The notes beneath the pieces are model-generated. The model was not told where the DNA came from and made no database searches. It was given only the letters and a program-made list of their open reading frames with translations. From Gemmataceae bacterium (GTDB lineage: Bacteria > Planctomycetota > Planctomycetia > Gemmatales > Gemmataceae), in the NCBI GenBank assembly GCA_901538445.1, contig LR594584.1:2823586-2887585 (forward strand): 64,000 nucleotides of DNA, given 5' to 3'. This document shows, piece after piece, positions 52,046 through 60,583 of the stretch (positions within the stretch are counted from its first letter, which is position 1; every line of letters begins with the position of its first letter). The position numbers and the translations under genes are program-made.

Positions 52046-52181
52046 ACCGGATCGGGTGGGTCCGTCTCCTCCCGAGTCTGCGGTGCGGCCGCGACCGCGC
52101 CCGGCCACACACCGATCGGTGGCGACGGTGACTCGCGGCGCTTCGGTCGCGCGTGTGTGGAGGGGGAGTGTGGTGGTAAAT

Positions 52182-52328
52182 GGTTCTGAGGGAAGTGGGG
52201 GGTGGGGTGTCCAGAACCAACGAAAACTCTCCAGAACCAGCCCAAACTCCTCAGAATCAACGGAAACTCTCCAGAACCAAGCCCAACTCTCCAGAACCAA
52301 GCTGCGGCTCGCCAGAAGCAAATACTCC
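52182..52328 (+). repeat. 20-bp-period tandem array with G-rich leader, locus 2
   Basis: A leader GGTTCTGAGGGAAGTGGGGG is followed by five tandem units of 20-21 bases (anchored on AGAACC or AGAATC), such as CCAGAACCAACGAAAACTCT. The element ends CCAGAAGCAAATACTCC. It is homologous to the element at 35294-35431, here in the plus orientation. Units of the two loci share both backbone and variable positions. Confidence 0.88.
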
Positions 52329-52483
52329 TTCAAACCATAGCTCACCGTACCGTCCGGTGCGGGGCAACACCATGTCGGATGCTCACCCCGGTGCCCGGCT
52401 CGGTTGCCGTGGCTGGCGTGAGGTCCTGAGTCGGCACGACCTCAAAGGACCGGCTCCACACGGAATCTCGATGATCGCGACCT

Positions 52484-52552
52484 TGTAGCCGGCCTCTGCG
52501 AGGCAGGTGCCTGGGGACCTGCACAGGCCCGGCCTCACAGAGGCCGGCTACA
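52484..52552. repeat. REP-like hairpin, copy 2
   Basis: The arms TGTAGCCGGCCTCTGCGAGG and near-complement CCGGCCTCACAGAGGCCGGC match copy 1 at 23561-23624 apart from two substitutions. The loop sequence differs and itself contains a smaller inverted repeat (CAGGTGCC/ GGACCTG). Confidence 0.78.
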
Positions 52553-52623
52553 GCAGGGATCCGGATCGCCACGACCCGGTATCACACCGGCCCGCCCGAG
52601 AACGCATCGGATCGGCGTGGTTC

Positions 52624-52706
52624 GGTACCAGGCCCCTGGGACCGCGGGCGTCCCCCCCGCTGCCGGCGGTGTGAAGAGCGGGCGGGACGCCCGCGGTCCC
52701 GGTACA
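52624..52706. repeat. Palindrome after the heme-binding protein gene
   Basis: The arms GGGACCGCGGGCGTCCC (52638-52654) and its complement (52684-52700) are flanked on both sides by GGTAC. It ends 10 bases before the stop codon of the minus-strand gene at 52716, so it could terminate that transcript. Confidence 0.7.
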
Positions 52707-52715
52707 GGCCGCGCG

Positions 52716-55700
52716 TCACTTCCTGAACATCGGGTGACCCGGGTCGCCGCGGCTGAGCATGTACGCGAGCATGTCGAGCACCTCCGCCTCGTTCAGCGAG
52801 TTGAGCAGCTTCTCGGGCATGAGCGACACGTTCGACGGCTTCAGACTCTCGACGTCCTCCTTCTTCACCTCGACGATCTTGGTCGAGTCCTCGGGGTCGG
52901 TGACAATCGTGTACTTCCCGTTGGCGTCGTTCACCACCTTGCCGACATAGCTCTTGTCGTCCACAGTGCGGACGACGCTGGCCTTGTACTGGTCGGACAC
53001 GACCTTGCTCGGCTCGACGAGCGCCTCGGCGAGTTCCTTCACTCCAAATCGCCCAGCGACCTGCGACAGGTCCGGGCCGGTCGCGCCGCCGTCGCCGCCC
53101 ACGCGGTGGCACACGATGCACCGGGCCGCCGCGAACGCACGCTCGCCGTTCTTGAAGTTCCGCCCGCTCTTGAGCTTCGCCTCGAGCGCGCTCACGTCTG
53201 CCGTCGTCCACTCGCGGCCCGGCCCGATCGGCTTCGGCAGTTCCTTGGGCTTGAACGGCTTCTTGAGCCCTGCGGCCTCGATCGCGAGCCGCTCGGCGTC
53301 GCTGGCGCTGGCGAACGCCTCGCGCTCGATGTTGTTGATGAACCCCTGGTAGCTCGCACCACCGCTCTTCGTGCGGGCCTCGGCGAGGAACGCGAAGTAC
53401 GCCTTCCACCGGTCCATGTTCCAGCCCACGGTCGCGTTCCGCAGCGCGAACGCGAGCGCCATCTTCTGCTGGTCCGGGGCGTTCTTCTGCACGCTGGCGA
53501 CCGCGCCCCCGTACCCGCCGTTGCGAGCAAGGAGTTCGGCGGCCACTTCGGGGGCCGGCAGCTTCGACGGTTCGAGCAGGAGCTTCGCGACCTTCTCGAC
53601 GACCGTCGGCGACTTCAGGTAGATGAGCACCTGTGCGAGTTCACGGTTCACCAGGTCCGACTGCGTCGGGAACAGCGCGTCGAGTTTGCCGAGCAACTTG
53701 GCCGCGTCCTCCTTGGCCGGCTCGCCCGTCCGCGTGAAGATGAGCTGGTACGCCCGCAGGAGGTCGAGTTGCTCGGGTTCGGAGAGCTTGGCGAGGTCGA
53801 CCTTCCCGAGCGCCTCCAGCAACTTGGGCTGAAGAGCCTTATCGCCCTGGTGGGCCAGCCCGACGACGCCGGTGACGAGCGCCCGCGGCGAGGCGATCGC
53901 GAGAACCTGGTCCTGCCACAGTTTGACCGGCTGGTGTTCGAGCGCGACACGGGCGGCGTACCGCACGAAGCGGTCTTCACTGTCGAGGAGCGGCAGCGCG
54001 GTCGCGACCGCCTGCTCGGGTGCGGCCTGTGGCCCGTGGAGCGCCTCCAGCTTCAGCCGCACCGCGCGCTTGTCGGCCTCGCCCTTGTCCGCGTACTCCA
54101 CCTTCTCGGTCGAATCCTTGCCGACGTAGGTGACGCGGTACAGTTCGCTCTGCGTGCCGCGGCCGCCGATGGTGAAGTACATGGCACCGTCGGCCGGGTT
54201 GATGACCACGTCGGTGAGCGGCAGCGGGGTACGGCTGACGAACTCCTCCTTGGTCGCCTTGTACGTCGAGCCGTTCGGCTCGGTGTGGATCGCGTACATC
54301 GTGCCGAACGTCCAGTCGCAGATGAACAGCGCCTTCTGGTACTTCGCGGGGAACTTGGCCCCGTACCCGAACTCGACGCCGACGGGCGACCCGGGGCCGA
54401 TGTTGACCGCCGCGGGGAGGCTGTCAACGTAGTACGCGGGCCACTTCCCGGTTCCGCTGCGCCAGCCGAGTTCGCTGCCGCTCGTGGCGTGGTTCACCCG
54501 CGTCGGCCGGTACCACGGCATGCCGAAGTCCCACTCCATGTCGGCGTCGTAGACGAACATCTCGCCGTCGGCGTTGAACGCGAAGTCGTAGGGGTTGCGG
54601 TACCCGCCGGTGAACACCTCCCACGCCTTGCCGTCGAAGTCGGTTTTCGCGACGTACCCGCCCGGTGCGAGGACGCCACGGGCGTGGCCGTTCGCGTCCC
54701 ACTGCCGCGGGAGCAGGTGGTCCTCGCTCCAGTTCTTCGGCAGCCGGCTGTGGTCGAAGTTCTCGGGCGGCCGCGTGTGGTTCCCGCAGATCACGTACAG
54801 CGACTGGCCGTCCGGCGCGAGCCGGACCGCGTGCGGGCCGTGCTCGCCGCCGCCCTGCAGCGCCTTGAGCTTCTCGACCTTGTCGAACACGTCGTCGTTC
54901 TTCGAGCTGGTCACGCGGTACAGCCCACTGCCGGGGCCGCCGTTGCACACGACGTACAGCGTGCCCTTGTGGAACACGAGCCCCTGCGCCGCGGTGACCT
55001 TCGCGGGGATGCGCTCGACCTTCGTCTCCTCGTCGGTGCCCACCTTCCCCGGGGTGATGCGCACGAGGCCCTTGTCCCCCTGGTCGCTCGCGATGAGGCG
55101 GCCCTTGTCGTCGACCGTCAGGCACACCCACGAGCCGAGGTCGTTCTTCGGCACGGTGAACAGCTTCTCGACCTGGAACCCCGGCGGCACCTGGAACGTG
55201 CCGGCCGCCACCTTCGACTTGCCGCCGAGGTCGGCCGACGCCTCCAGCACCTTGCCCCACGGCGCGTCGCCGTAGGTCGCGACCTTCTTCACCTTCTCGG
55301 GCGCGGCGTTCGCCATCGCGTCGGCGGTCCACTTCTCGTCGCTGACCACGTAGGTCGGTTCGCCCTTCTCGGGTACGAGTGCGAGTTTGAACACGAGGCC
55401 CGCGATCCCGCCCTCGTTCGTCACCTCGGCGACGACCTCGTTCCCCTCAGGCTTGAGCAACTTGGTGACGTCGGCCTCGGCCGCGTCCTTCCATTCGTCC
55501 GACGCGGCGACCTGCTTCCCGTTCACCGAGAGCTTGACGCGGTTGTCGGCGGTCACCCGCAGCACGGCCTTGTTCACGCCTGCGGCGGCGAAGGTGGTGC
55601 GGAGGAGATACTGCTTGTTCGCGTCCGGCCCCCAGATCCAGAGCGGCACCGGGCCGCCGGCGAACAGTTTCGAGTTGTCCGCCGGCGCGTCCTTGGGGGG

Positions 55701-55829
55701 CGCGGGCTCCTTACCCGGTTCGCCGCGCTCGACCGACGGCGCGACGGTCGGCTTCTGGGAAAGCGGGGCTTGCGCCTGCGCGACCGCGGCGATCGCCGCG
55801 GCCAGGAGGGTGAGTGTGGTGATTCGCAT
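52716..55829 (-). CDS. Secreted heme-binding propeller protein with HEAT-like region and cytochrome c
   Basis: A 1037-residue secreted protein of the planctomycete membrane-bound dehydrogenase type. Parts in order: signal peptide (1-19), a beta-sandwich extension (about 60-175), a propeller domain (about 205-560, with NGHARGVLAPGGYVAKTDFD and GGYRNPYDFAFNADGEMFVY), a helical HEAT-like region (about 590-870), and a C-terminal cytochrome c with CIVCH at 904-908 and later Met residues. It probably oxidises a sugar or other small molecule outside the cytoplasm and passes electrons through the heme. It is last in the DUF1501/DUF1553 gene set, 93 bases after the DUF1501 gene. Confidence 0.93.
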   Translation of the reverse strand: MRITTLTLLAAAIAAVAQAQAPLSQKPTVAPSVERGEPGKEPAPPKDAPADNSKLFAGGPVPLWIWGPDANKQYLLRTTFAAAGVNKAVLRVTADNRVKLSVNGKQVAASDEWKDAAEADVTKLLKPEGNEVVAEVTNEGGIAGLVFKLALVPEKGEPTYVVSDEKWTADAMANAAPEKVKKVATYGDAPWGKVLEASADLGGKSKVAAGTFQVPPGFQVEKLFTVPKNDLGSWVCLTVDDKGRLIASDQGDKGLVRITPGKVGTDEETKVERIPAKVTAAQGLVFHKGTLYVVCNGGPGSGLYRVTSSKNDDVFDKVEKLKALQGGGEHGPHAVRLAPDGQSLYVICGNHTRPPENFDHSRLPKNWSEDHLLPRQWDANGHARGVLAPGGYVAKTDFDGKAWEVFTGGYRNPYDFAFNADGEMFVYDADMEWDFGMPWYRPTRVNHATSGSELGWRSGTGKWPAYYVDSLPAAVNIGPGSPVGVEFGYGAKFPAKYQKALFICDWTFGTMYAIHTEPNGSTYKATKEEFVSRTPLPLTDVVINPADGAMYFTIGGRGTQSELYRVTYVGKDSTEKVEYADKGEADKRAVRLKLEALHGPQAAPEQAVATALPLLDSEDRFVRYAARVALEHQPVKLWQDQVLAIASPRALVTGVVGLAHQGDKALQPKLLEALGKVDLAKLSEPEQLDLLRAYQLIFTRTGEPAKEDAAKLLGKLDALFPTQSDLVNRELAQVLIYLKSPTVVEKVAKLLLEPSKLPAPEVAAELLARNGGYGGAVASVQKNAPDQQKMALAFALRNATVGWNMDRWKAYFAFLAEARTKSGGASYQGFINNIEREAFASASDAERLAIEAAGLKKPFKPKELPKPIGPGREWTTADVSALEAKLKSGRNFKNGERAFAAARCIVCHRVGGDGGATGPDLSQVAGRFGVKELAEALVEPSKVVSDQYKASVVRTVDDKSYVGKVVNDANGKYTIVTDPEDSTKIVEVKKEDVESLKPSNVSLMPEKLLNSLNEAEVLDMLAYMLSRGDPGHPMFRK

Positions 55830-55922
55830 GTGGTCGGGTGGCTGGTGGGGACGCAGGAACGGGGGGAGGTCAAGCTACGGGAGATCGCGGGGCGTGCGGA
55901 GCCCCGCAAACGCGGGAGCGGC

Positions 55923-57368
55923 TCAGGCGAGGACGTCCTTGACGACGTGGCCGTGGACGTCGGTGAGCCGGTAGTCGCGGCCCTGGAAGCGGAAGGTGAG
56001 CTTCGTGTGGTCGAACCCGAGGCAGTGCTGGATCGTCGCCTGGAGGTCGTGGACGTGGACCGGGTCGCGGCCGACCTTGAAGCCCAGGTCGTCGCTCTCG
56101 CCGTGCGTGTGCCCGGCCTTGATGCCGCCGCCGGCGAGCATCAGCGAGAAGCAGTCCGGGTAGTGGTCGCGGCCGAGCACCTGGCTCCCGGCGGTGCGGC
56201 CCTCGCGGAACGGCGTGCGGCCGAACTCGCCGCCCCACACCACGAGCGTGTCCTTGAGCATGTCGCGGTTCTTCAGGTCCTTGATGAGCGCCGCGACGGC
56301 CTGGGCCGTCACGGTGCCCTTCTTCGTCAGCCCCTCGCGAATGTCCTCGTTCGGGTTGGTGCCGTGGAAGTCCCAGCCCCAGTCGAAGAGCTGGATGTGC
56401 CGCACCCCGGCCTCGGCGAGCCGGCGGGCCAGGAGGCAGTTGTTCGCGAACGACCCGGCCCCGGGCTTCGCGCCGTAGGCGTCGAGCACCTTCGCGGGCT
56501 CGCGGGTGATGTCCATCGCCTCGGTCGCCGAGAGCTGCATGCGGAACGCGAGTTCGTACTGCGAGATCCGCGTGCGCGTCTCGGGGTGGCCGAGTTCCTT
56601 TTCCTGAAGCTCGTTCAGGTCGCGCATCGCATCGAGCCCCAGCCGCCGCATGTCGCGGTCCATCCCCGGCGGGTCGGACAGGTAGAGCACCGGCTCGCCC
56701 TTGCTCCGGCACTGCACCCCCTGGAACACCGACGGCAGGAACCCGCTGCCCCAGCACCCCTGCCCGCCGCTCGGCTGGACGCCGCTGGAGATCAGCACCA
56801 CGAACCCCGGAAGGTTCGCGCTCTCGCTGCCGAGGCCGTAGCACGTCCACGCGCCGAGGCTCGGCCGGCCCTGGCGGGCGAAGCCGGTGTAGAGCAGCAA
56901 CTCCGCGGGCGCGTGGTTGAACTCGTCGGTCTTCAGCGACCGGATCACCGTGACGTCGTCGGCGACGTCGTGCAGCGGCTTGATCGCGTCGGACATCCAG
57001 ACCCCGGCCTTGCCCCGCTGCTTGAACGGCTGCTTGGTGCCGAGCAGCTTGGGCACGCCGGACGTGAACGCGAACCGCTTGCCCTTGAGGTACTCGTCGG
57101 GGCACGCCTCGCCGTCGTGCTTGACCAACTCGGGCTTGTAGTCGAGCAGGTCGAGGTGCGGCGGCGCGCCGGACATGTGCAGGTAGATGACCCGCTTTGC
57201 CGTTGCGGCGAAGTGCGGCTTCCGCGGCGCGAGCGGGTTGTCCGCGGGGTACGTCACGTCGCCCCTGGCGTCGAGCTGCGACAGCGCCAGCGCGCCGAGC
57301 CCGAGCGACGACGATTCGAGAAAGTGCCGCCGCGTGACCGACTGGAGGCGTGCGAGGTTCGGGTGCAT
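55923..57368 (-). CDS. DUF1501 protein, Tat-exported
   Basis: A 481-residue DUF1501 protein of the sulfatase/alkaline phosphatase-like fold, very abundant in planctomycetes. The start MHPNLARLQSVTRRHFLESS carries a twin-arginine signal. Typical parts are RVIYLHMSGAPPHLDLLDYK, SDAIKPLHDVADDVTVIRSL, EFNHAPAELLLYTGF, WGWDFHGTNPNEDI, WGGEFGRTPF and GGGIKAGHTHGESDDLGF, which hold the conserved His/Asp residues. Its function is not established. In other genomes it is usually directly next to a PSCyt1/DUF1549/DUF1553 gene. Here an unrelated small secreted protein separates them. Confidence 0.95.
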   Translation of the reverse strand: MHPNLARLQSVTRRHFLESSSLGLGALALSQLDARGDVTYPADNPLAPRKPHFAATAKRVIYLHMSGAPPHLDLLDYKPELVKHDGEACPDEYLKGKRFAFTSGVPKLLGTKQPFKQRGKAGVWMSDAIKPLHDVADDVTVIRSLKTDEFNHAPAELLLYTGFARQGRPSLGAWTCYGLGSESANLPGFVVLISSGVQPSGGQGCWGSGFLPSVFQGVQCRSKGEPVLYLSDPPGMDRDMRRLGLDAMRDLNELQEKELGHPETRTRISQYELAFRMQLSATEAMDITREPAKVLDAYGAKPGAGSFANNCLLARRLAEAGVRHIQLFDWGWDFHGTNPNEDIREGLTKKGTVTAQAVAALIKDLKNRDMLKDTLVVWGGEFGRTPFREGRTAGSQVLGRDHYPDCFSLMLAGGGIKAGHTHGESDDLGFKVGRDPVHVHDLQATIQHCLGFDHTKLTFRFQGRDYRLTDVHGHVVKDVLA

Positions 57369-57427
57369 GGGTCACTCCGGGCGAGCGGTATAATTTCCGC
57401 AAACACACTCAAGTAACGACCGATTAA

Positions 57428-57916
57428 TCACTTTTTGCCAACACTTTTCTCAGCTTTTCGAATCGCCTCTTCGACCTGCTCGATTAATTGTTCACGAAGG
57501 GTGGGTAGGTCTTTATTTTTACCCCCATTATCAATAAAATTCACGTCCAGATCTACGAGCAATAGTGGACCAGGGGGGTCTTCGAGTGATAGTGCCGTGA
57601 CACCAGCCGCGCGAGCATCTTCCGGTCTACCACCCTTAACGATGTCTAGAAGAAACTTGAGAGTCTCAACCCGGTGTTTTGTGTGAATCGCCATCACATC
57701 AATACGGATCACGATTTCTCGCTGCGGGAAAGGCGTGTCCGTGCGAGTCGTCGTCCACAATCCATCTTCGTATATCGCCGTTCTAAGAATCTTCATTTCC
57801 TCTCGAGAGAGGGAACTCGATACCTTCTTAGGTTCCTGACCGCACAACGGATGCGGCAGCCACCCATGCAGCACAATAGACGACAAAAGCATCACTATGA
57901 CCACAACACATCGCAT
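57428..57916 (-). CDS. Small secreted protein of unknown function
   Basis: A 162-residue protein with an N-terminal signal peptide (MRCVVVIVMLLSSIVLHGWL). The mature part has no recognised motif; it contains ISRIDV-like strands (seen: REIVIRIDVMAIHTKH) and a charged C-terminal helix (REQLIEQVEEAIRKAEKSVG). The base composition is visibly AT-richer than both neighbours and codon use is less biased, suggesting recent acquisition. It sits between the DUF1501 gene (59 bases) and the DUF1553 gene (87 bases) on the same strand. Confidence 0.75.
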   Translation of the reverse strand: MRCVVVIVMLLSSIVLHGWLPHPLCGQEPKKVSSSLSREEMKILRTAIYEDGLWTTTRTDTPFPQREIVIRIDVMAIHTKHRVETLKFLLDIVKGGRPEDARAAGVTALSLEDPPGPLLLVDLDVNFIDNGGKNKDLPTLREQLIEQVEEAIRKAEKSVGKK

Positions 57917-58003
57917 AGTAGCACCTCCGATGGATATCGAGAAAGCAGAAACCTCTCATACATTTCAGGATTGCAACGTCGCAACACGGATTTGCTGCAA
58001 TAT

Positions 58004-60340
58004 TCAGCGCTTCATCAGCATTTCGTCGAGGTTCAGAAGCACGTTGGCAACCACGGTCCACGCGGCGGCGTCGATCGGGTCGACGCCCTTGGGCAGCGGG
58101 CCGAGCGGGTTGGTCGCGAACTGCTTCGCCTTCGCGGGGTCGGCCGTGAACTTCGTCTGCGCCTCGCGGTACAGCTTCACGAGCCGCTCGACCTCGGCGG
58201 GGGTCGGCGGGCGCACGAGGCACGCCCGGAACCCGAACGCGGCCTTCTCGTGCGTCCCGGTCCCGCCCTTCTCCATCATCCGACGGGCGAGCCCCTGCGA
58301 CGCCTCGACGTACACAGGGTCGTTCATCGTCACGAGGGCTTGAAGCGGGGTGTTCGTGCGGGCGCGGCGGACGGTGCAGGTGTCGCGGTTAGGGGCGTCG
58401 AACGTGGACATCGACGGGTACGGGTTCGACCGCCGCCACTGCGTGTAGATGCCGCGGCGGAACTTGTCCTCGCCGGCGCTCGTCTGCCAGTCGATCGACC
58501 CGCCGAACGCGGCGCTCACGCCGAGGTTCGGCTGCGGCGGCTTCACCGACGGCCCGAGCGTCTTCGGGCTCAGCAGCCCCGCGGCCGCGAGCGCCTGGTC
58601 GCGTACCATTTCAGCCGAGAGCCGCACCCGCGGGCCGCGGGCGAGGAGCCGGTTGTCCGGGTCGCGCTCGAACAGCTCCGGTGACACCTTCGACGACTGC
58701 CGGTACGCCGCGGACGTCACGAGGAGTCGGAGGAACCGCTTCACGTCCCAGTCGGTCTGCAACTCGACCGCGAGCCAGTCGAGCAGTTCGGGGTGGCTCG
58801 GCAGTTCGCCCTGCGCGCCGAACTCCTCGCTCGTGCGGACGATCCCGGTGCCGAATACCTGCTCCCAGAGCCGGTTCGCGACGACGCGGGACGTCAGCGG
58901 GTTCTCGGGGCTCACGAGCCACTTCGCGAACTCCAGGCGGGTCCGCGGCGCGTCGGCGGGGAGCTGGTGGAGAGCCGCCGGCACGCCCTCGGTGACCTCG
59001 TCGCCCAAATCGAGGAAGTTCCCGCGGTACTGGAGCCGCGTCTTGCGGCGCTGCGCGCCGACCAGTTCCTTCATGACCGGCACCGACGTCGCGGGCTTGA
59101 GGGCCGCGTCGTCTTTCTTGAGCGCCGCCAGCCGGTCGCGCTCGGGCTTCATCTCGTCGGGCTTCTTCCCCTTGAGCTTCCCTTCGAGTTCCGCGATCTG
59201 CTCCTTGAGCGCCTCCTTCTTCTTTTGCTGGTCGCCTTCCCAGAACGGCAGCGTCGGGCTCTCGTCGTTGCGATCGGCGTCGGCGGTGTTGTTGAAGAAG
59301 GCGTAGGACGCGAAGAACTCCTTCTGCGTGAGCGGGTCGTACTTGTGCGTGTGGCACTGGGCGCACGCCATCGAGGTGCCCATCCACACCATGTACGTCG
59401 TGTTCACCCGGTCCACGACGGCGACGTTGCGGAACTCCTCGTCGTTCGTGCCGCCCTCGCTGTTGGTCATCGTGTTCCGGTGGAACGCGGTGGCGACGAG
59501 CTGCTCGGTGGTCGGCTTCGGGAGCAGGTCGCCGGCGAGTTGCTCGACGGTGAACACGTCGAACGGCTTGTTCGCGTTGAAGCTGGTGATGACGTAGTCG
59601 CGGTACTTCCAGATGGTCCGGGGCGGGTCGTCGGCGTACCCGGCGCTGTCGGCGTACCGGGCGAGGTCGAGCCACCCGCGGGCCATGTGCTCGCCGTAGG
59701 CCGGCTTCGCCAAGAGCTTATCGACGAAGGTCTCGTAGGCGGTCGGCGAAGCGTCCTTGACGAACGCCTCGACCTCCTCGGGCGTCGGCGGGAGGCCGGT
59801 CAGGTCGAGGGCGGCGCGTCGGGCCAGCGCGTACCGATCGGCCTCGGGCTGCTGGGTCAACTTTTCGGCAATAAGGCGCGAGGCGAGGAACGCATCGACC
59901 GGGTTGCGGACAACGAAGCTCGGGTCGGCGACCTTCGGGACCGCGGGGCGCACGGGCTTCACGTAGGCCCAGTGCGGCGTGTAGTTCGCGCCCTCCTTGA
60001 TCCACCGCGTCAGCACGTCCACCTCGCGGGGCGTGAGCCGCTTGCCGAGCTTCGCCGGCGGCATCAGCTCGTCGGCCTCTCTGGTGGTGACGCGGGCGAT
60101 CAGGTCGCTGGCTTCGGGCTTCCCGGGCACGATGGACGCTTCGACCGCCCCCTCGCGGGTGTCGAGGCGGAGCTTCCCCTTGCGGGTCTTCTCGTCCGGC
60201 CCGTGGCACGCGAAGCAGTTGTTCGACAGGATCGGCCGCACGTCGCGGTTGAAGTCCACCTTGGCGGCCGCGGGCTCGGCCGCACCACCGGCGGCCGGGG
60301 CGGCCGCAACGACGCACGCACAGAGCAGGAAGAGTCGCAT
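58004..60340 (-). CDS. PSCyt1-DUF1549-DUF1553 protein
   Basis: A 778-residue secreted protein with the planctomycete three-domain layout. A signal peptide (MRLFLLCACVVAAAPAAGGA) is followed by a cytochrome c-like PSCyt1 domain with CFACH (42-46), then DUF1549 (LDLTGLPPTPEEVEAFVKD, ARYADSAGYADDPPRTIWKY, FHRNTMTNSEGGTNDEEFRN). A coiled charged linker (about 360-420) and DUF1553 (LEFAKWLVSPENPLTSRVVANR and RRGIYTQWRRSNPYPSMSTFD region) follow. It is likely an extracytoplasmic redox or polysaccharide-related protein, partner to DUF1501. Start at 60340 chosen by the signal peptide. Confidence 0.95.
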   Translation of the reverse strand: MRLFLLCACVVAAAPAAGGAAEPAAAKVDFNRDVRPILSNNCFACHGPDEKTRKGKLRLDTREGAVEASIVPGKPEASDLIARVTTREADELMPPAKLGKRLTPREVDVLTRWIKEGANYTPHWAYVKPVRPAVPKVADPSFVVRNPVDAFLASRLIAEKLTQQPEADRYALARRAALDLTGLPPTPEEVEAFVKDASPTAYETFVDKLLAKPAYGEHMARGWLDLARYADSAGYADDPPRTIWKYRDYVITSFNANKPFDVFTVEQLAGDLLPKPTTEQLVATAFHRNTMTNSEGGTNDEEFRNVAVVDRVNTTYMVWMGTSMACAQCHTHKYDPLTQKEFFASYAFFNNTADADRNDESPTLPFWEGDQQKKKEALKEQIAELEGKLKGKKPDEMKPERDRLAALKKDDAALKPATSVPVMKELVGAQRRKTRLQYRGNFLDLGDEVTEGVPAALHQLPADAPRTRLEFAKWLVSPENPLTSRVVANRLWEQVFGTGIVRTSEEFGAQGELPSHPELLDWLAVELQTDWDVKRFLRLLVTSAAYRQSSKVSPELFERDPDNRLLARGPRVRLSAEMVRDQALAAAGLLSPKTLGPSVKPPQPNLGVSAAFGGSIDWQTSAGEDKFRRGIYTQWRRSNPYPSMSTFDAPNRDTCTVRRARTNTPLQALVTMNDPVYVEASQGLARRMMEKGGTGTHEKAAFGFRACLVRPPTPAEVERLVKLYREAQTKFTADPAKAKQFATNPLGPLPKGVDPIDAAAWTVVANVLLNLDEMLMKR

Positions 60341-60583
60341 GGGGTCGCGGGGAAAGGGTGGTGGGGTGGGCGTTCGCGGGCCGGTGCTTCGCGCACCGAA
60401 CGTGGGCTGATTGTCCACTGGGGGCCGAGCACCGTCTTGCCGAAAGGCCGCGGGAAATTGTACGCACGCCGCACGGGCACCACACGGGCGGTAGGGCTCG
60501 CGTTCAACGCCGGGCGCTGGTCGGTACGAGCAGTGTACCGCGTGCGTGGGCGGGGTGTGACAGAAAAACGCGTCCCGGCGGGG

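Larger units (their letters stand above)
52046..52715. other. 670-base repeat-rich gene-free stretch
   Basis: No credible gene is seen. It holds three separate repeat elements: the 20-bp-period array (52182-52328), a REP-like hairpin (52484-52552) and a palindrome (52624-52706). It lies between a forward gene and a convergent one, so no promoter is required here. Confidence 0.6.

Noticed and set aside
52180-52488. Short open frame translating the 20-bp array as a repetitive Ser-Pro-Glu-Pro/Asn-Gln peptide
   Set aside because: The 20-base period is out of step with codons, so the peptide repeat only arises by frame rotation. It lacks a ribosome site and the homologous locus is read on the other strand without a matching gene.
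52617-57416. Very long open frame (about 1600 codons) on the plus strand opposite the heme-binding and DUF1501 genes
   Set aside because: Its translation is dominated by Arg, Val, Leu and Glu without family motifs. It is the antisense frame produced by GC-rich third positions of well-recognised minus-strand genes.
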